Positions 6,208 through 11,751 of a DNA stretch of 11,751 nucleotides are shown piece after piece. Every line of letters begins with the position of its first letter. Within the stretch, counting starts at the first letter, position 1. The stretch comes from Pseudomonadota bacterium. GTDB lineage: Bacteria > Pseudomonadota > Alphaproteobacteria > Rhizobiales > Beijerinckiaceae. The notes beneath the pieces were generated by a model, which made no database searches, was not told where the DNA came from, and saw only the letters and a program-made list of their open reading frames with translations. A program made the position numbers and the translations under genes. The stretch covers positions 1-11,751 of the forward strand of contig JAGTAM010000642.1 of assembly GCA_023422485.1 (NCBI GenBank), written 5' to 3'.

Positions 6208-7743
6208 ATGGAGAAGCGCGTCATCGTGATCGGCGCCGGGATCGGCGGTCTTGCGGCGGCGGCGAGTCTCGCCGCGAAAGGTCTCGACGTGACGGTGCTG
6301 GAGCGGGCGCCATCCGTCGGCGGCAAGATGCGGTCGGTCCCTGTCGGCGGCATCCCGGTCGAGGCGGGTCCGACCGTCTTCACCATGCGCTGGGTCTTCG
6401 ATGAGCTCTTCGCCGAGGCCGGCTCCAGCCTCGAGTCGCAAATCGAGCTTCGCCCGGCCTCCTTGCTCGCCCGTCACGCCTGGAACGAGCGCGAACGGCT
6501 CGATCTGTTCGCCGATATCGAGGCCTCCGCCGACGCGATCGGCACCTTCGCGGGTGCGAGGGAGGCGGAGGGCTACCGCCGCTTCTGCGCCCGCGCTTCG
6601 GAGGTCTACCGGACGCTGGAGGGGCCGTTCATCCGCGCCGACCGGCCGAGCCCCGTCGATCTCGCCCAGCGCGTCGGCCTGTCGGGAATCGGCAGCCTCT
6701 GGCGCATCCAGCCCTTCGCAACCCTGTGGTCGGCACTCGGCGAGTATTTTCGCGATCCGCGCCTGCGTCAGCTCTTCGGGCGCTACGCCACCTATTGCGG
6801 CGCCTCGCCGTTCGAGGCGCCGGCGACCCTGATGCTGGTCGCCCATGTCGAGCAGGCCGGCGTCTGGACCGTCGAGGGCGGGTTGAGCCGGCTCGCGGGC
6901 GCCGTCGCCGGCCTGGTCGAGCGGCAGGGCGGCACGATCCGCACCGGCGCGCAGGTGGCGCGAATCCGAGCCGAGGGCGGCCGCGTCGCCGGGGTTGAGC
7001 TGGCCGATGGCGAGCGCATCGCCGCCGATGCGGTGATCGCCAATGTGGACGTGGCTGCGCTCGGCGCGGGCCTGCTCGGCCCCGACGCGAGCGCTGCCGG
7101 TGACCGCGTTCCGCCCCGCGAGCGCTCTCTCTCGGCGGCGACCTTCTGCCTGAAGGCGCGGGCGACGGGCTTCGACCTCGCCCACCACAGCGTGTTCTTC
7201 TCGGCCGATTACCGGGCGGAGTTCGACGCAATCCTTCGCGGACGTCGCCTGCCGCCGGACCCGACCGTCTATGTCTGCGCCCAGGATCGGGACGGCGATG
7301 GCGGATCGGTGCCGGAGGGTGCGGAACGCCTGCTTCTTCTCGTCAACGCCCCGGCCGATGGCGGGGAACGCTCACTTGCCTCTCGGGAGATCGCCGCATG
7401 CGAGACGAATATCCTGCGCAAGCTCTCGGCCTGCGGACTGACCCTCGAGCCGACGGGATCGGCGACGATCACGACGCCGGAGGATTTCGCACGGCTGTTT
7501 CCGGGGACGGGGGGCGCCCTCTACGGCCGGGCCTCGCACGGCTGGACGGCGACCTTCAAGCGGCCGGGGGCGCGGACCCGGGTGCCGGGGCTCTACCTCG
7601 CGGGGGGGAGCGTGCATCCGGGACCGGGGGTCCCGATGGCGGCGCAGTCGGGCCGGCTCGCGGCGGCGGCACTGCGCGCGGACCTCGATTCGACGGCGCG
7701 GTCGCGCGGGGCGGTTACGTCTGGTGGTACGTCGATGCGGTGA
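6208..7743 (+). CDS. crtD: CrtD, methoxyneurosporene/hydroxycarotenoid 3,4-desaturase
   Basis: A 511-residue FAD-dependent carotenoid desaturase of the CrtI/CrtD family that introduces the C3-C4 double bond after CrtC hydration. The N-terminal dinucleotide fold has GAGIGG at 9-14 and the acidic ribose-binding residue E32 in VTVLER, followed by SVGGKM. The middle reads GGLSRLAGAVAGLVERQGG, typical of the family. The C-terminal FAD/substrate motif GLYLAGGSVHPGPGVPMAAQ starts near residue 461. The ATG has only a weak ribosome binding site. It diverges from crtE and shares its control region. The stop overlaps the GTG start of crtC (GTGA). A plain CrtI phytoene desaturase is the alternative, but the crtC/crtE/crtF context favours CrtD. 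Confidence 0.9.
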   Translation: MEKRVIVIGAGIGGLAAAASLAAKGLDVTVLERAPSVGGKMRSVPVGGIPVEAGPTVFTMRWVFDELFAEAGSSLESQIELRPASLLARHAWNERERLDLFADIEASADAIGTFAGAREAEGYRRFCARASEVYRTLEGPFIRADRPSPVDLAQRVGLSGIGSLWRIQPFATLWSALGEYFRDPRLRQLFGRYATYCGASPFEAPATLMLVAHVEQAGVWTVEGGLSRLAGAVAGLVERQGGTIRTGAQVARIRAEGGRVAGVELADGERIAADAVIANVDVAALGAGLLGPDASAAGDRVPPRERSLSAATFCLKARATGFDLAHHSVFFSADYRAEFDAILRGRRLPPDPTVYVCAQDRDGDGGSVPEGAERLLLLVNAPADGGERSLASREIAACETNILRKLSACGLTLEPTGSATITTPEDFARLFPGTGGALYGRASHGWTATFKRPGARTRVPGLYLAGGSVHPGPGVPMAAQSGRLAAAALRADLDSTARSRGAVTSGGTSMR

Positions 7744-8600
7744 GCGAGGACGGGCGCCAGGGGCTTACGATCATCGCCTTCATCGGCAGCGTGTTCTCCC
7801 CCTACTACGCCTGGGACGCGAAGCGCGACCCGTTCGCCCACTGCGCCGTCAACGTCGTGCTCTATGGCGAGCGGGCAAATCGCTTCGCCATGACCGAGCG
7901 CAACGCGGCCGCCCTCACCCGCGAGGCGGCAAGCTTCAGCCTGGGGCCGTCCTCGCTCGAATGGGACGGCAGCGTGCTCACCATCCGCCTCGACGAGCGC
8001 GGTGCGCCGCTGCCGCAGGCCGTGCGCGGCACCGTGCGGGTGCGGCCGAGGGCGCTGACGGCACAGCCCTTCACCCTCGACGCGCACGGCCTGCACCGCT
8101 GGTGGCCGATGGCGCCGGATTGCGAGGTCGAGGCCGATTTTTCCGCGCCCTCGATCGCATGGCGCGGCAGCGGATACCACGACACCAACGACGGCGACGG
8201 CGCCCTGGAAGATGCCTTCACGGACTGGACGTGGTGCCGCGCGCCGCTCAAGCGCGGCTCGGCCATCCTCTACGACGTGCGCCGGACCGATGGCAGCGGC
8301 CAGAACCTGACGCTGCGCTTCGATGCCGACGGCACCCGCCGCGAGATGCGCCCGCCGCTCGCGGCCGGCCTGCCGCCGACCGGCCTGTGGCGGATGCCGC
8401 GCACCACGCGCAGCGACGATGGACGAGCGCAGGTCGTGCGCACCTTCGAGGACACGCCGTTCTACGCCCGCTCGCTGCTGGCCTCGACACTGGACGACGA
8501 GGCGGTGCAGCCAGTGCACGAGAGCCTCTCGCTCAAGCGCTTTCGCAATCCGCTGGTGCGGCTGATGCTTCCGTTCCGAATGCCGCGACGGATCAGTTGA
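7740..8600 (+). CDS. crtC: CrtC, acyclic carotenoid 1,2-hydratase (hydroxyneurosporene synthase); start uncertain
   Basis: The enzyme adds water to the terminal 1,2 double bond of acyclic carotenes, giving the hydroxyl that CrtF methylates. From the GTG at 7740 the product is 286 residues, beginning with SEDGRQGLTIIAFIGSVFSP followed by YYAW, a family signature, then DPFAHCAVNVVLYG and later GSGYHDTNDGDGALEDAF with W-T-W. The GTG overlaps the crtD stop (GTGA), suggesting coupled translation. The reading frame stays open upstream, and the residues just before the GTG (GGYVWWYVDA) also look like CrtC family sequence. However, no ATG, GTG or TTG exists in that frame between 7398 and 7740, so the true N-terminus is unresolved. 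The gene ends 6 bases from the convergent yciB stop. Confidence 0.88.
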   Translation: MSEDGRQGLTIIAFIGSVFSPYYAWDAKRDPFAHCAVNVVLYGERANRFAMTERNAAALTREAASFSLGPSSLEWDGSVLTIRLDERGAPLPQAVRGTVRVRPRALTAQPFTLDAHGLHRWWPMAPDCEVEADFSAPSIAWRGSGYHDTNDGDGALEDAFTDWTWCRAPLKRGSAILYDVRRTDGSGQNLTLRFDADGTRREMRPPLAAGLPPTGLWRMPRTTRSDDGRAQVVRTFEDTPFYARSLLASTLDDEAVQPVHESLSLKRFRNPLVRLMLPFRMPRRIS

Positions 8601-8606
8601 GATCGA

Positions 8607-9227
8607 TCATCCGATTTTCGCTCCCGCCTCGTCCTTGCGCTCGTGGCGCAGCAGCAGCGGCGTCTGCGCGAGCGCGAAGGCGATGGTGATCGGCATGATG
8701 CCGAACACTTTGAAGCTCACCCAGAAATCCTCGGTCTGCGTGCGCCAGACGACCTCGTTGAGGACGGCGAGCGCGAGGAAGAACAGGCCCCAGCGGAAGG
8801 TGAGCTTGCGCCAGCCCTCGTCCGTCAACGCGAACATGCTGTCGAGCACCACCGACAGCAGAGACTTGTTGAAGACGAGCCCACCGAGCAGGACGAGGCC
8901 GAACAGCGTGTTCACGATGGTCGGCTTCATCATGATGAAGGTCTTGTCCTGAAGCGCCAGCGTCAGGCCGCCGAACACGAGAACCACGACCCCGGAGACG
9001 AGCGGCATGATCGGCAGACGCCGCAGCAGGGCGAAATGCACGCCGAGGGCGATCGTCGTGGCGAGGATGAACACCCCGGTCGCCACGAACAGCTTGCTGT
9101 CCGCGCTCACGCCGAAGCGCTCGGCATAGGCGTTGCTGAAGAAGAAGACCGCGAGCGGGCCGACCTCCAACGCCAGCTTGAGGAGCGGCGGCAGATGCCG
9201 GCGCGGCGGAACGCTCTCGACCTTCAT
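8607..9227 (-). CDS. yciB: YciB/IspZ inner-membrane septation protein A family
   Basis: A 206-residue polytopic inner-membrane protein with about five to six hydrophobic segments: LALEVGPLAVFFF; KLFVATGVFILATTIALGVH; LVSGVVVLVFGGLTLAL; TIVNTLFGLVLLGGLVF; LTFRWGLFFLALAVLNEVVW; and FKVFGIMPITIAFALAQTPL. The segments FIMMKPTIVNTLFG and ALTDEGWRKLTFRWG are family hallmarks. The family (intracellular septation protein A) is linked to cell envelope and division, but its biochemical role is not settled. The start MKVESVPPRRHLPP is preferred over an ATG 38 codons upstream. The upstream extension is Arg/Pro-rich, overlaps the ftsY 3' end and does not resemble the family. It lies 43 bases downstream of ftsY, a common alphaproteobacterial pairing, so they are probably cotranscribed. 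Confidence 0.9.
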   Translation of the reverse strand: MKVESVPPRRHLPPLLKLALEVGPLAVFFFSNAYAERFGVSADSKLFVATGVFILATTIALGVHFALLRRLPIMPLVSGVVVLVFGGLTLALQDKTFIMMKPTIVNTLFGLVLLGGLVFNKSLLSVVLDSMFALTDEGWRKLTFRWGLFFLALAVLNEVVWRTQTEDFWVSFKVFGIMPITIAFALAQTPLLLRHERKDEAGAKIG

Positions 9228-9270
9228 GCTGAGGTTCTCACACGGCTCCGAGGGGGCAGCAGGCAATCGG

Positions 9271-10782
9271 TTACTCCTTAGGAAGACCGGTGATCGCCCG
9301 GGCGAAATCCCGCGCGGCGAACGGCTCCAGATCCTCCACACCCTCGCCGACTCCGATGAAATGCACGGGCAGGCCGAACTTCGCGGCGAGTGCCACCAGA
9401 ATACCGCCTCGGGCGGTTCCGTCGAGCTTCGTCATCACGAGGCCCGAGACGGGGGCCGCCTGCGAGAACAGCTCGACCTGGCTCAGTGCGTTCTGGCCGA
9501 CGGTCGCGTCGAGCACCAGAAGGGTGGCGTGGGGCGCTTCCGGGTCGAGCTTGCGGATGACGCGCACGATCTTTTCCAGCTCCGCCATCAGCCCCGCCTT
9601 GTTCTGCAGGCGTCCGGCGGTGTCGATGAGAAGCACGTCGGTGCCGTTCTCCCGCGCCTCCTTGAAGGCGTCGAAGGCGAGGCCGGCCGCGTCGGACCCT
9701 TGTTCGCGGCTGATGACGGGCGTCCCGGTGCGTTCACCCCAGACGCGGAGCTGCTCGATCGCCGCCGCGCGGAACGTGTCGCCCGCCGCCAGCATGACAT
9801 TGCGCCCTTCCGCCTTGAACTTCAGCGAGAGCTTGCCGATCGTCGTCGTCTTGCCGGCGCCGTTCACGCCGACCGTCAGGATCACGTAGGGCTTCTTGGC
9901 CGAATCAATTTCGATCGGTTGAGCCACCGGTTCCAGCGCCCGCTCGATTTCGCTGGCGAGGATGGCGCGCACCTCATCGGGCGAGATGCCCTTCTCGTAG
10001 CGGCCTTTGCCGACGGCCTCCGACATGCGCATCGCCGTCTCCACGCCGAAATCGGCCTGGATCAGCGCGTCCTCCAGATCCTCCAGGGTGGTCGCGTCGA
10101 GCTTGCGCTTGGTGAAGAGGCCCGTCACCCGGTCCGACAGGGCGGACGAGGTGCGGCGCATCCCGGCGGTGAGCCGCGACCACCAGCCCCGCTTCTCCGT
10201 GCCCTCGACGGCACCGGAGATCGCATCGCTGGCAAGAGCCGCGGCGGAATCGACGGGCTGGATGTCGGCCTCGGCGGGCGCTTGGGTCTCGGCGGGCACT
10301 TCAGCCTCGGCGATCGGTTGGACCGCCGGGGCGGCCTGAGCCGTGTCATCGCCGGTCAGGCGTGACCACCAGTTCCGCTTCTCCGCCGGCTCGCCCGCGG
10401 GCGCCTGGCTTTCTACCTCTGGTTCTGCCTCCGGCTCGTCCGGCTCCGGCGCCTCTCCTGACGGCGGCTGCGGCTCCGGCTGGAGGTCGGCCCCCTCCAC
10501 TTCGTCCGGGATGCGGTTCTTGTCGGGATCGTCGGGTGCTGGTTCGCTGACGGGCGGCGGCACGTGGGCGACGTCGTCCGCCGCGGTGGTGAAGTCCGGC
10601 AATCCCTCCGATTCGGAGGCTGGCGACAGCGGATCCGGGGTGACCGGCTCGTCGGCCGGCTCCTGAGCCGTCTCCTGAGCCGGTTGATCCTCGGCGGGCA
10701 CCGATTCGGCGGGCTTCGTCTCGGGCGTGCCCTTGCGCCCGAACAGGCGTCCGAACCAGCCGGGCTTCTCGTCGTCGCTCAT
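9271..10782 (-). CDS. ftsY: FtsY, signal recognition particle receptor GTPase
   Basis: A 503-residue SRP receptor that docks SRP-ribosome complexes at the membrane for cotranslational insertion. The C-terminal NG domain begins near residue 206. The N domain ends with LEDLEDALIQADFGVETAM; the G domain has G1 GVNGAGKTTTIGKL (305-318), DTFRAAAIEQL (335-345), DTAGR (387-391) and TKLDGTARGG (451-460). The first 205 residues form an acidic, Pro/Glu/Ala-rich A domain, long for the family. It contains three tryptophan- and arginine-containing segments, at 6-17, 134-143 and 196-205 (see repeats). The ATG has AAGGA 8 bases upstream. It is followed by yciB and divergent from the pseudouridine synthase gene. 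Confidence 0.97.
   Translation of the reverse strand: MSDDEKPGWFGRLFGRKGTPETKPAESVPAEDQPAQETAQEPADEPVTPDPLSPASESEGLPDFTTAADDVAHVPPPVSEPAPDDPDKNRIPDEVEGADLQPEPQPPSGEAPEPDEPEAEPEVESQAPAGEPAEKRNWWSRLTGDDTAQAAPAVQPIAEAEVPAETQAPAEADIQPVDSAAALASDAISGAVEGTEKRGWWSRLTAGMRRTSSALSDRVTGLFTKRKLDATTLEDLEDALIQADFGVETAMRMSEAVGKGRYEKGISPDEVRAILASEIERALEPVAQPIEIDSAKKPYVILTVGVNGAGKTTTIGKLSLKFKAEGRNVMLAAGDTFRAAAIEQLRVWGERTGTPVISREQGSDAAGLAFDAFKEARENGTDVLLIDTAGRLQNKAGLMAELEKIVRVIRKLDPEAPHATLLVLDATVGQNALSQVELFSQAAPVSGLVMTKLDGTARGGILVALAAKFGLPVHFIGVGEGVEDLEPFAARDFARAITGLPKE
10168..10197 (-). repeat. FtsY linker repeat, copy 2 (EKRGWWSRLT)
   Basis: Codes for FtsY residues 196-205, just before the NG domain, where the membrane-targeting helix of other FtsY proteins lies (known for E. 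coli). It is exactly 62 residues after copy 1. A more distant relative, KPGWFGRLFGRK, is at residues 6-17. Confidence 0.8.
10354..10383 (-). repeat. FtsY linker repeat, copy 1 (EKRNWWSRLT)
   Basis: Codes for FtsY residues 134-143. It matches the copy at 10168-10197 in 25 of 30 bases and 9 of 10 residues. Three of the five base differences fall at third codon positions, so the protein sequence appears to be under selection. Confidence 0.8.
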
Positions 10783-10853
10783 CCCCGTTCCTTGCTCGAA
10801 ACTTGCCTGTCTCAGTCTTGCCCGCGACGATCCGGCATCTTAGCCCGTGAGGC

Positions 10854-11564
10854 ATGAACGCGCGTGTTTCAGTGCCGGATCGCACCGTCGAACCGGACAT
10901 AGGTCTTTCCCTGCTCTACCGCGATGCCCTGATGCTCGTCATCGACAAGCCGGCGGGTTTGCCGGTGCATCCGGGCCCGAAGGGCGGGCCGACCTTGACC
11001 GACCGCCTCGACGCTCTCCGCTTCGGCCTGCCGCGCCGGCCCGAGGCGGCGCACCGACTCGACCGCGACACGTCGGGCTGCCTCGTGCTCGGCCGCCACG
11101 CCAAGGCCCTCGCGCGTTTGAACCGCCTGTTCGCCGAGAGCAAGGTGGACAAGACCTACTGGGCTCTGGTCGAGGGCGGTCCCGAGGAGACGGAGGGGCG
11201 CATCGACCTGCCGCTCGCCAAGCGCTCGGACGATCCGCGCAGTTGGTGGATGAAGACCGACCCGGCCGGGGCGCCGTCGCTGACGCTGTACCGGGTGCTC
11301 GGGCGGGCAGAGGGGATGGCGTGGCTCGAACTGAAGCCGGTGACCGGGCGCACGCACCAACTCCGGGTTCACTGCGCCGCGATGGGCTGGCCGATCCGCG
11401 GCGACGCGATTTACGGGGATGCCCCGCGGGAAGGGCCGGGGCTGCAGCTCCATGCGCGGGGCTTGAGCTTGCCGCTCTATCCGAAGCGCGAGGCGATCAT
11501 CGTGGAAGCCCCGGCACCGGCACATATGCGGGCGGATCTGGAGGCGTGCGGGCTGGCGGCCTGA
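10854..11564 (+). CDS. RluA-family RNA pseudouridine synthase
   Basis: A 236-residue pseudouridine synthase that isomerises uridine in rRNA or tRNA. The catalytic motif HRLDRDTSG is at 67-75, with D70 the expected nucleophile. The upstream segment LMLVIDKPAGLPVHPG (27-41) and the downstream LKPVTGRTHQLRVH (160-173) followed by GDAIYGD are the other family motifs. No N-terminal S4 RNA-binding domain is present, so it is of the short RluA/RluE-like size, and the exact target nucleotide cannot be assigned. The ATG lacks a well-spaced ribosome binding site (GAGG lies one base before it), so the start is moderately certain. It reads away from ftsY across a 71-base gap in which I see no clear promoter boxes, and converges on mtaB. 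Confidence 0.9.
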   Translation: MNARVSVPDRTVEPDIGLSLLYRDALMLVIDKPAGLPVHPGPKGGPTLTDRLDALRFGLPRRPEAAHRLDRDTSGCLVLGRHAKALARLNRLFAESKVDKTYWALVEGGPEETEGRIDLPLAKRSDDPRSWWMKTDPAGAPSLTLYRVLGRAEGMAWLELKPVTGRTHQLRVHCAAMGWPIRGDAIYGDAPREGPGLQLHARGLSLPLYPKREAIIVEAPAPAHMRADLEACGLAA

Positions 11565-11612
11565 TCGCTGAAACGCGCTTGCCCCAGCGGAAGAGGGATT
11601 GTCGGGCCGCCC

Positions 11613-11751
11613 TCACGCGGCGAGCAGAGCCTGCCCGTCATGTCCTGTCACGACGACGTCGCGAATCTCTCCCGCCGGGACGATCTCCGTGAAACGCACC
11701 GGCGTGAACGCTTCGGTTCGCCCGGTACCACCCCTCTCGGTCAAAACCCAG
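11613..11751 (-). CDS. mtaB: MtaB, tRNA t6A37 methylthiotransferase (3' end only)
   Basis: The last 45 residues of a radical-SAM methylthiotransferase; the rest lies beyond the right edge. Translation of the minus strand gives VLTERGGTGRTEAFTPVRF, then TEIVPAGEIRDVVVTGHDGQ and ALLAA before TGA. The first part matches the C-terminal region of MtaB, which converts t6A37 to ms2t6A37 in tRNAs decoding ANN codons. The radical-SAM cysteines cannot be checked here. MtaB often neighbours ftsY in alphaproteobacteria, which supports the call; the pseudouridine synthase gene lies between them here. The closest alternative is another MiaB-family member (RimO or MiaB), less likely from the GGxGRTExFTPV pattern. 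Confidence 0.8.
   Translation of the reverse strand, partial: WVLTERGGTGRTEAFTPVRFTEIVPAGEIRDVVVTGHDGQALLAA

Noticed and set aside
7398..7739. ATG at 7398 as the crtC start (400-residue product)
   Set aside because: Most of the extra residues are crtD sequence read in another frame with no family resemblance; only the last 17 or so before the GTG look like CrtC.
7593..8519. 308-codon minus-strand open frame opposite crtC
   Set aside because: No recognisable motif and composition of a shadow frame; the crtC signature is clear on the plus strand.
8590..8614. Possible shared terminator between crtC and yciB (CGGAT...ATCCG)
   Set aside because: Only a 5-bp stem with a 15-base loop and no T run; not convincing.
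9228..9341. N-terminal extension of yciB to the ATG at 9341
   Set aside because: It overlaps the ftsY 3' end, is Arg/Pro-rich and precedes the residues where the family normally begins.
9133..10365. 410-codon plus-strand open frame opposite ftsY and yciB
   Set aside because: Low-complexity His/Arg/Gly/Ala product typical of an antisense shadow; ftsY has every GTPase motif on the other strand.
11566..11590. Possible hairpin between the pseudouridine synthase gene and mtaB (CGCTG...CAGCG)
   Set aside because: A 5-bp stem with a long loop and no T tract; below what I would call a terminator.

Overview
This is GC-rich alphaproteobacterial DNA carrying the carotenoid and bacteriochlorophyll a end of a photosynthesis gene cluster, joined directly to a housekeeping block. 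An aerobic anoxygenic phototroph is likely. The gene order crtE-crtF-bchC-bchX-bchY-bchZ with divergent crtD-crtC, next to yciB, ftsY and mtaB, fits a Methylobacterium/Methylorubrum-like member of the Hyphomicrobiales. That genus call is an inference from gene order and protein character, not from a search.

Layout. From 1 to about 6099, six minus-strand genes read right to left: crtE, crtF, bchC, bchX, bchY and bchZ (bchZ runs off the left edge). They are packed with ATGA overlaps or gaps of a few bases, apart from a 105-bp regulatory gap between crtF and bchC. From 6208 to 8600, crtD and crtC read rightward and overlap. From 8607 to 10782 lie yciB and ftsY on the minus strand. An RluA-family pseudouridine synthase reads rightward at 10854-11564, and the 3' end of mtaB enters from the right edge on the minus strand.

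How the genes work together. CrtE makes geranylgeranyl diphosphate, which feeds both carotenoids and the bacteriochlorophyll side chain. CrtC (1,2-hydratase), CrtD (3,4-desaturase) and CrtF (O-methyltransferase) convert acyclic carotenes to methoxylated carotenoids of the spirilloxanthin type. BchX (reductase) and BchY/BchZ (catalytic subunits) form the nitrogenase-like chlorophyllide a oxidoreductase, and BchC is the following dehydrogenase. The four cluster-binding cysteines expected in BchY and BchZ are present with the expected spacing, so the enzyme looks functional.

Regulation. Two 18-bp TGT-N12-ACA palindromes of the PpsR/CrtJ class are present, one in front of bchC and one in the crtE/crtD divergent gap. 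Each sits on a plausible -10 element. This suggests redox/light repression of both operons, with bchCXYZ also able to be read from the crtEF promoter as a superoperon.

I found no clearly new biological system. The points most worth a second look are the start of crtC, whose conserved N-terminal motif reads upstream of its only nearby start codon and inside crtD; a triplicated Trp/Arg-rich motif in the FtsY N-terminal extension; and the two regulatory palindromes. No gene-free stretch exceeds about 110 bases.
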